Source of the DNA: Delphinus delphis
Taxonomy: Eukaryota > Chordata > Mammalia > Artiodactyla > Delphinidae
Direction: 5' to 3'
DNA: 64,000 bases
NCBI RefSeq assembly: GCF_949987515.2
Contig: NC_082694.2
Span: 58,960,080-59,024,079, forward strand
Shown: in pieces, positions 1-64,000 of the stretch
Layout of the letters: each line of letters starts with the position of its first letter
How positions within the stretch are numbered: position 1 is the stretch's first letter
The notes under the pieces: generated by a model
What the model was told of the DNA's origin: nothing
The model's input: the letters and a program-made list of their open reading frames with translations, nothing else
The model's database searches: none
Program-made: the position numbers and the translations under genes

Positions 1-739
1 TTTCTGCTGGTCTTTAACTGGCAGAGGAGAGCAGGTACACGGGCCATGCTGTGGTAAACCACCCCTATCCTGGGACTCTGAGGTTATTTCCAAAGATACT
101 GCCGTCTTCCCAGCCTGGATATTTTCTCTGTTGTTTATTTTTTCTTTTCTTTTCTTCTTCCTCATTCATCTTACCTCCTGCTTTTTCTTTCCCCCTTTTG
201 TTTTCTCTAACATAAAGGTTCTAACCCTTTTTTGCAGGGGATGTGGGTGTGGGAATCATGTGCTCTTTGAGTCTGATGAAAGCCATGGACTCTCTCCTCC
301 AAAAATGCTCTTGTGCACATGCCTTCAAATTTTGCATGAAATTTCAGTGGACTCTCAGATCACCTGCTGAGATCCTCTACCCTAAGTATTGTTCATAAAC
401 CACTTAAAAGACATAAGCAAAGAGCCTTGGATTCAAAGGTGGGAGAGATCCTAAGAAGATAAGTGTATCAAGAAAGATTCTGTGTCATTGGCACTTAAAT
501 GATCTGGAAGGATTGATAGATTTTTGTCAGAAATGGAAGTTGGAATGCCTTCTAAGCAGAAGGAACAGTGTGAGCAAAGATACAGAGGTCAGAAAGTGTG
601 GGGTCATTTTAGGGGGTATAAAGGCTGTACCATATAATTGAAGAGAAGAGAATGTAGGAGAGTGATAAGAGATGGTGTTGGCCAGGAGGTTTGGTGCTCC
701 ACTATGCAAGAACTCGTGCGCTGGACTTCAGAGTTTGGG
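1..739 (+). other. Intron of MAP4K3, no exon seen
   Basis: I find no MAP4K3 exon here; the exon with the HRDIK catalytic loop must be further upstream. The part from about 430 to 720 reads like a very old interspersed repeat (the AGCAGAAGGAACAGTGTGAGCAAAG style common in mammalian DNA), but I cannot name the family. Short open frames here have no recognisable protein content. Confidence 0.5.
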
Positions 740-1309
740 CCTAATTGGATAGATTCTAGCCATCACCACTATTTCTACCCTGTCTAAGCCACCATTATAT
801 TATATCTCACCTGGACTTCTGGACTAGCCTTCTAACTGGTTTCCCTGCTCCCATTCTTGAGTGATCCTACAGTCAGTTCTCTACCTCACACCAAAGTGAC
901 CTTTGTAAATCAGATCTTGTCACTCTCCTGCTTATAAACCACGGTTGGCTTCCCACCATACTCAGTACAGTATTCAGATGTTTTTACCGTGGCCATTAAG
1001 GTTATGCATGATCTGGCCCCTGCTTTCCTCTCCGACCTCATTTCATACTCTTCTTCATTTTACTCATTCTGTTCTAGGCACACTAAACTTGGAGTTCCTG
1101 GAATATGTTGAGTTCATTCTGGTTCCAGGACTTTGTATTTGCTGTTACCTCTTTCTGGAATGTTCTTCTAGATTTTGGCATGACTCTGCACCCTCTCTTC
1201 AACTAGATCTCTGCTTAAATATTCCTGCCTTAGGGAGGCCTTCCCTTCCTGCTTTATCTTCAGAGTGCTTATCTCTACCTGGCTTTGAATCATTTATTGG
1301 TTCATTCAT

Positions 1310-1363
<54 letters not shown>

Positions 1364-1480
1364 TTGTTTTTAGATTTTCTTTCTCTCCTGCTTAGATGTA
1401 AACTCCTTGAGAGCTGGAACTTTTTCATTACTATAACCCCAGAGCTTCAAGTAGCATCTGGTTGCTAGTAGTCTCAGGGA
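740..1480 (+). repeat. LINE-2 (L2) 3' remnant, sense
   Basis: The stretch has the word order of the L2 3' region: GATCTGGCCCCTGCT, GCTGTTACCTCTTTCTGGAATG, TCTCTGCTTAAATATT, GAGGCCTTCCC, and the end segment TAGATGTAAACTCCTTGAGAGC then CCCAGAGC. It is heavily diverged and contains a GT microsatellite. A 142-codon open frame inside it is an accident of the repeat. Confidence 0.7.
1312..1354 (+). repeat. (GT)n microsatellite
   Basis: About 21 uninterrupted GT units followed by a degenerate GTATGTGTATTTG end. It lies inside the L2 remnant and is likely polymorphic. Confidence 0.95.
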
Positions 1481-2609
1481 GAGAGGGATGAATGGACACC
1501 TAGATGGATGGATGGAAGAATGCATTATAAGTGCAGGTGACATGATATAAACTGTAATTTAGAAAAATTAATCTGGAGCTGGGGAAAGACCAAACTGAAG
1601 ACTCTGGCAGAAGTCTAGATAGCTAGGGCCTGATTCAAGTTGAAATCCCTACTCTAGTTTCTTTTTCCTTTTTCTCATTTCTCCCATTACTCCTTAGAGT
1701 TGCAGTAATATCAAGGGGTGCAGGTTTGGGTTATTTCTTCCTCTTTTGGGGGCTGGAAGGGGCTTCCTAGTATTTGTTACCCCGACCTTATACTTACAAA
1801 ATTGATTGCATCCTGAACCATAGCGGATTACTTTTGCTTCCTCATTTAAAAGTTGCCCAGAGGCGGGACAGGGGTGGGGAGCCTGTAGTACCTTTGAGAG
1901 GCAGTATTTCTACCTCCTCCAAAAGCTCTCAGTTTTTTGAAGATGAAGTCATTATTATCACCTTCTTCTTTGAGCTTAGGTCAAGAAGCAAAAGTGGATA
2001 AAAATGCTGCTAGGTCATGCAAACAGGTGACATTTTAATTCTGTGGGACTGTGCCTAGTTGTTTATGTATTGAATGGCCCCATACTCTGGGCAGAGACAC
2101 ATTAGGATAGACAGCCCCACAGACTAAGTAGTAAGGTTCAGTCTTACACATTAGCATTGGTTCAACTGATGTTAAGTACCTAGAAAGGGAGATGTGTTTT
2201 GGTGGATTTGGACAGGAAATGGCAATGAAGTTTAACATGTAATTCAAGGAACTGAATAATGCCATTGTAAGGTAACAGTTTAGTATAGTGACAGCACTTA
2301 ATCAGTAAGAAAATAGCATTCAGATTAAAACTAATATGCCACTTTCATAATAACATTCATATTATTTTAATAGCAGCTTTTTGCAAGGCAGAACATTATG
2401 TAGGGATAGTCAAATTGCCTAAAAAGTGGACAGTAAATTTTCCTATGAATGTAATGGTTTAACATTTTAATTGGGCCTACTATAAATCGTCAGTATTTCT
2501 AGGGTTAAGCCTGCCACTTGTGATTATTTTAAATATATATATTTAATCTTCTATATGTGCTTTCTGATAAAATGTTTCCTACTTTAACTAAAATGTTCTC
2601 ACTTTGAAG
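1481..2609 (+). other. Intronic sequence, nothing identified
   Basis: AT-rich intron up to the first exon. I see no further exon, named repeat or RNA gene. Tracts such as ATGGATGGATGG near 1504 are simple and short. Confidence 0.5.
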
Positions 2610-61926
<59,317 letters not shown>

Positions 61927-62418
61927 GTAAGCATGAATGTCAACCTAAGTCATTTTTAGTATAAAAGCTTGTCAGTTTTCCTGTTCTTTCAGAAACTTTT
62001 TTTTTCCAGTTAATTCTCAAGATTTAATGTAATAATTTTGGATTATATGGCAGAGTGATGAAAATCTGCCCAATTATAAAAAACTCGGTTGGCCTGATAG
62101 AAGTTTTGAAAGAGACTAGATAAATAGTTCAGGGATATGGCAATGGGAGCTGGAAATACTGGATCACATACACAGTCTGATGTCAAGAACAGGAGGTACT
62201 AAGAGAGCAGTGAAATATTGTTTGAATATGTTCTCTGGTTGACCTGCTCTATCACAGCAGAGGGACAACCTGCAGGTTGGCATTTGGCCTTAAAAAGTCA
62301 AGGGATAACCATAATGAAGGGGAAATTATTTGTTTTGGATATATGCCTATGTATTAATTTTCCCAGTCCTTCCCATGGATGGTGTTTTGTGCCTTAGTTT
62401 CTCTAGAACCTTTAAAGA
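61927..62418 (+). other. Downstream intron, nothing identified
   Basis: Intron after the last exon in the window; no named repeat. Confidence 0.5.
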
Positions 62419-62539
62419 AAAAAAAAATTTTTTGGCCACTCTGTGCTGCATGTGGGATTTTAGTTCCGTGACCAGGGATCTAACCCATGCCCCCTGCAAT
62501 GGAAGTGCAGAGTCTTACCACTGGACCACTAGGGAGGTC
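62419..62539 (-). mobile_element. Short CHR-type SINE, antisense
   Basis: An A/T-rich tail, TTGGCCACTCTGTGCTGCAT, then GTGACCAGGGATCTAACCCA and CCACTAGGGAGGTCC. Flanking CCTTTAAAG and CCTTTAATG words suggest a short target duplication. Diverged, so older than the CHRS copies. Confidence 0.85.
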
Positions 62540-64000
62540 CCTTTAATGAATATTTTTTAAAACATTTAATATTATTTAGCTATAAGTTAAATTTAGAGGA
62601 AAAACTAACTTAAAATGTATGAAGTGCTGGCTCAGTCACCCCAAGGAAATACCAAATGAATTTTTTAAGCTATTTTCTTCACTATTTTATATAGATTAAG
62701 TAGTCTTATTTCATGAGCATTTGATATCCCCATAGAAGTAGGGATCGGAATATAATTGGAGTGCATTCTTCCTCAATTATATAATATAGAGTTAGGATGT
62801 TTAAAGTATGGGCTTCTGTTATTTAAAATTTTATGAGTGACTGGGGAATCTAGTTTTAATTTTCACATCATTATTTATTAACCTCAAAATTAACTAGGGC
62901 TAAAGAAATGAAAAAAAGAGTTTCAAGAATTTACCACCCATTGAGGTAATATTTCCACAAATAAATTCACTGAAACAAAAATTCTTTAAACCAAAAACTG
63001 AAAGGGAAAATAGCCTTATAAATTATCCGAAGCAGAGCTGCTGAACCCAGCCCATTTCTGGCCACATGGTTTTGTTCTCAGTTCCTCTTTGTTCTTGCCT
63101 GTTTGACAAAAAGCATGGCGTATCCTAGATTGAGTGGTAAAGTGTATGTAGTTATTTTTCTATAGCCCTTTCCTTCCCTGTCTTCCTCCTTAGTCTCTTT
63201 TCGTATGTCCTTCCTTTTCCTTTCATTCCTAACCTCTATCAGAATGAAAACAGTTTCATTACATCAGTTGTTCATGGATACTAATAGTCTGATTAAACCT
63301 TAGTATGAATGAATTTTATGTGTTACCTGATATGTTAAACTATTTATCCTAATACGTAATGAAAGACCCTTTTCTCTGTTAAAGGAATTTTATGTATTAA
63401 GAGCATGCAAGAGAGAAAATATACTTTGAAGACATGGGAAGCTTAAAAACTATCCATCCATGTCTTCTCTTTTCCGGATAGATGGTACCAGGGAGCCTGC
63501 CCCTGACTGATGAGGCCTGTTGCCAGTATTCTAGGATGTTAGACTTACAGTACAGTTCTACTTGCAGGCCTCCTTCACGACTTCTTGCTCTTCCCACTTT
63601 ACTTAAACTCCCTGAGCTACATGCCCCTATTTATTTCCCTTCATCTTAACCCAGTTCTTTCTCTGTGTCTCTTCTTCGAGATTTCTATATGTATATTTTG
63701 TTTCTATGTTTGGCATTATCTCAGTTAGTATTTTTGATGTTTTCTATACTACGACTCTTACCAGATATGTTCAAAAACATTCTTATGCTTTCCATATACT
63801 TCCTCCTCATGAGATTTCTGAGTAAGTTTTTGCTTCTCTAGACTACGTTTTCAATATAAATAAAAATTATAAATTGAAGCAGACATTCATGTACTTATTA
63901 CGAATCAGGCAGAGTGTTGTTTAACTAGAGAGATAAAGAGTAAGATGTAGTCACTGCCCTCAAGGACCATCACCAATAGCGACTGGATTTTAAACTGTTA
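62540..64000 (+). other. Downstream intron to window end
   Basis: No further MAP4K3 exon found: the next CNH exon would be expected to begin with a His-Ile-Asp-Phe type codon run, which I do not see. The end at about 63890-63975 (AATCAGGCAGAGTGTTG, GTCACTGCCCTCAAGGACC) looks like an old mammalian repeat. A 66-codon - strand frame at 63397-63597 is unsupported. Confidence 0.45.

Noticed and set aside
945..1373. 142-codon open frame on the + strand
   Set aside because: It lies in an L2 remnant and ends in the GT microsatellite, which translates as a VC repeat. No family similarity or splice support.

Overview
The window is mammalian nuclear DNA and almost certainly cetacean, probably a toothed whale. 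It is AT-rich, intron-dominated sequence with about sixteen tRNA-derived CHR/CHRS-type SINEs on both strands, recognised by the box-B-like GGTTCGNNCCC core and the CCCTGGTGG head. It also carries cetartiodactyl-type LINE-1 copies, old mammalian repeats (MIR, L2, MER5A-like hAT, Tigger-like, MaLR LTRs), and no BovB LINE that I could see, which argues against a ruminant. The lineage call is inference from repeat types.

The only host gene I can support is MAP4K3 (GLK, a germinal-centre-kinase-I family Ser/Thr kinase) on the + strand. Both gene ends lie outside the window. Twenty-two consecutive coding exons between 2610 and 61926 join in one open frame of 1722 nt (574 codons), every intron is GT-AG, and all phases match. 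If the activation-loop serine is numbered Ser170, as in human, the exons cover about residues 139 to 712. That runs from just after the catalytic loop, through the rest of the kinase domain (to about residue 273), the acidic and proline-rich linker, and into the C-terminal citron homology (CNH) domain. The N-terminal kinase lobe with the HRD catalytic loop and the last part of CNH are not here.

Layout: 1-2609 upstream intron with an L2 remnant and a GT microsatellite. 2610-4252 two exons carrying the DFG and activation loop. 4253-16086 an 11.8-kb intron holding a twin-primed inverted L1 (4441-5153), a CHR SINE, a nearly full-length antisense L1 (6857-12650) and a CHRS SINE. 16087-16857 a compact group of four exons that finish the kinase domain. 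16858-41306 long introns with small linker exons, a Tigger-like element split by a SINE, old L1M pieces and hAT elements. 41307-53414 acidic, proline-rich and early CNH exons, with a small MaLR provirus-like remnant at about 41800-42955. 53415-61926 CNH exons among many SINEs. 61927-64000 downstream intron.

There is no bacterial-type operon, CRISPR array or new gene system here. The points most worth a second look concern splicing and repeat evolution: a 63-bp in-frame cassette exon with a weak donor, a NAGNAG acceptor, an exon that begins with a donor-like GTAAAG, a hexamer repeat serving as the polypyrimidine tract, a twin-primed L1 with clear target-site duplications, and a perfect 13-bp palindrome that looks like a template-switch mutation.
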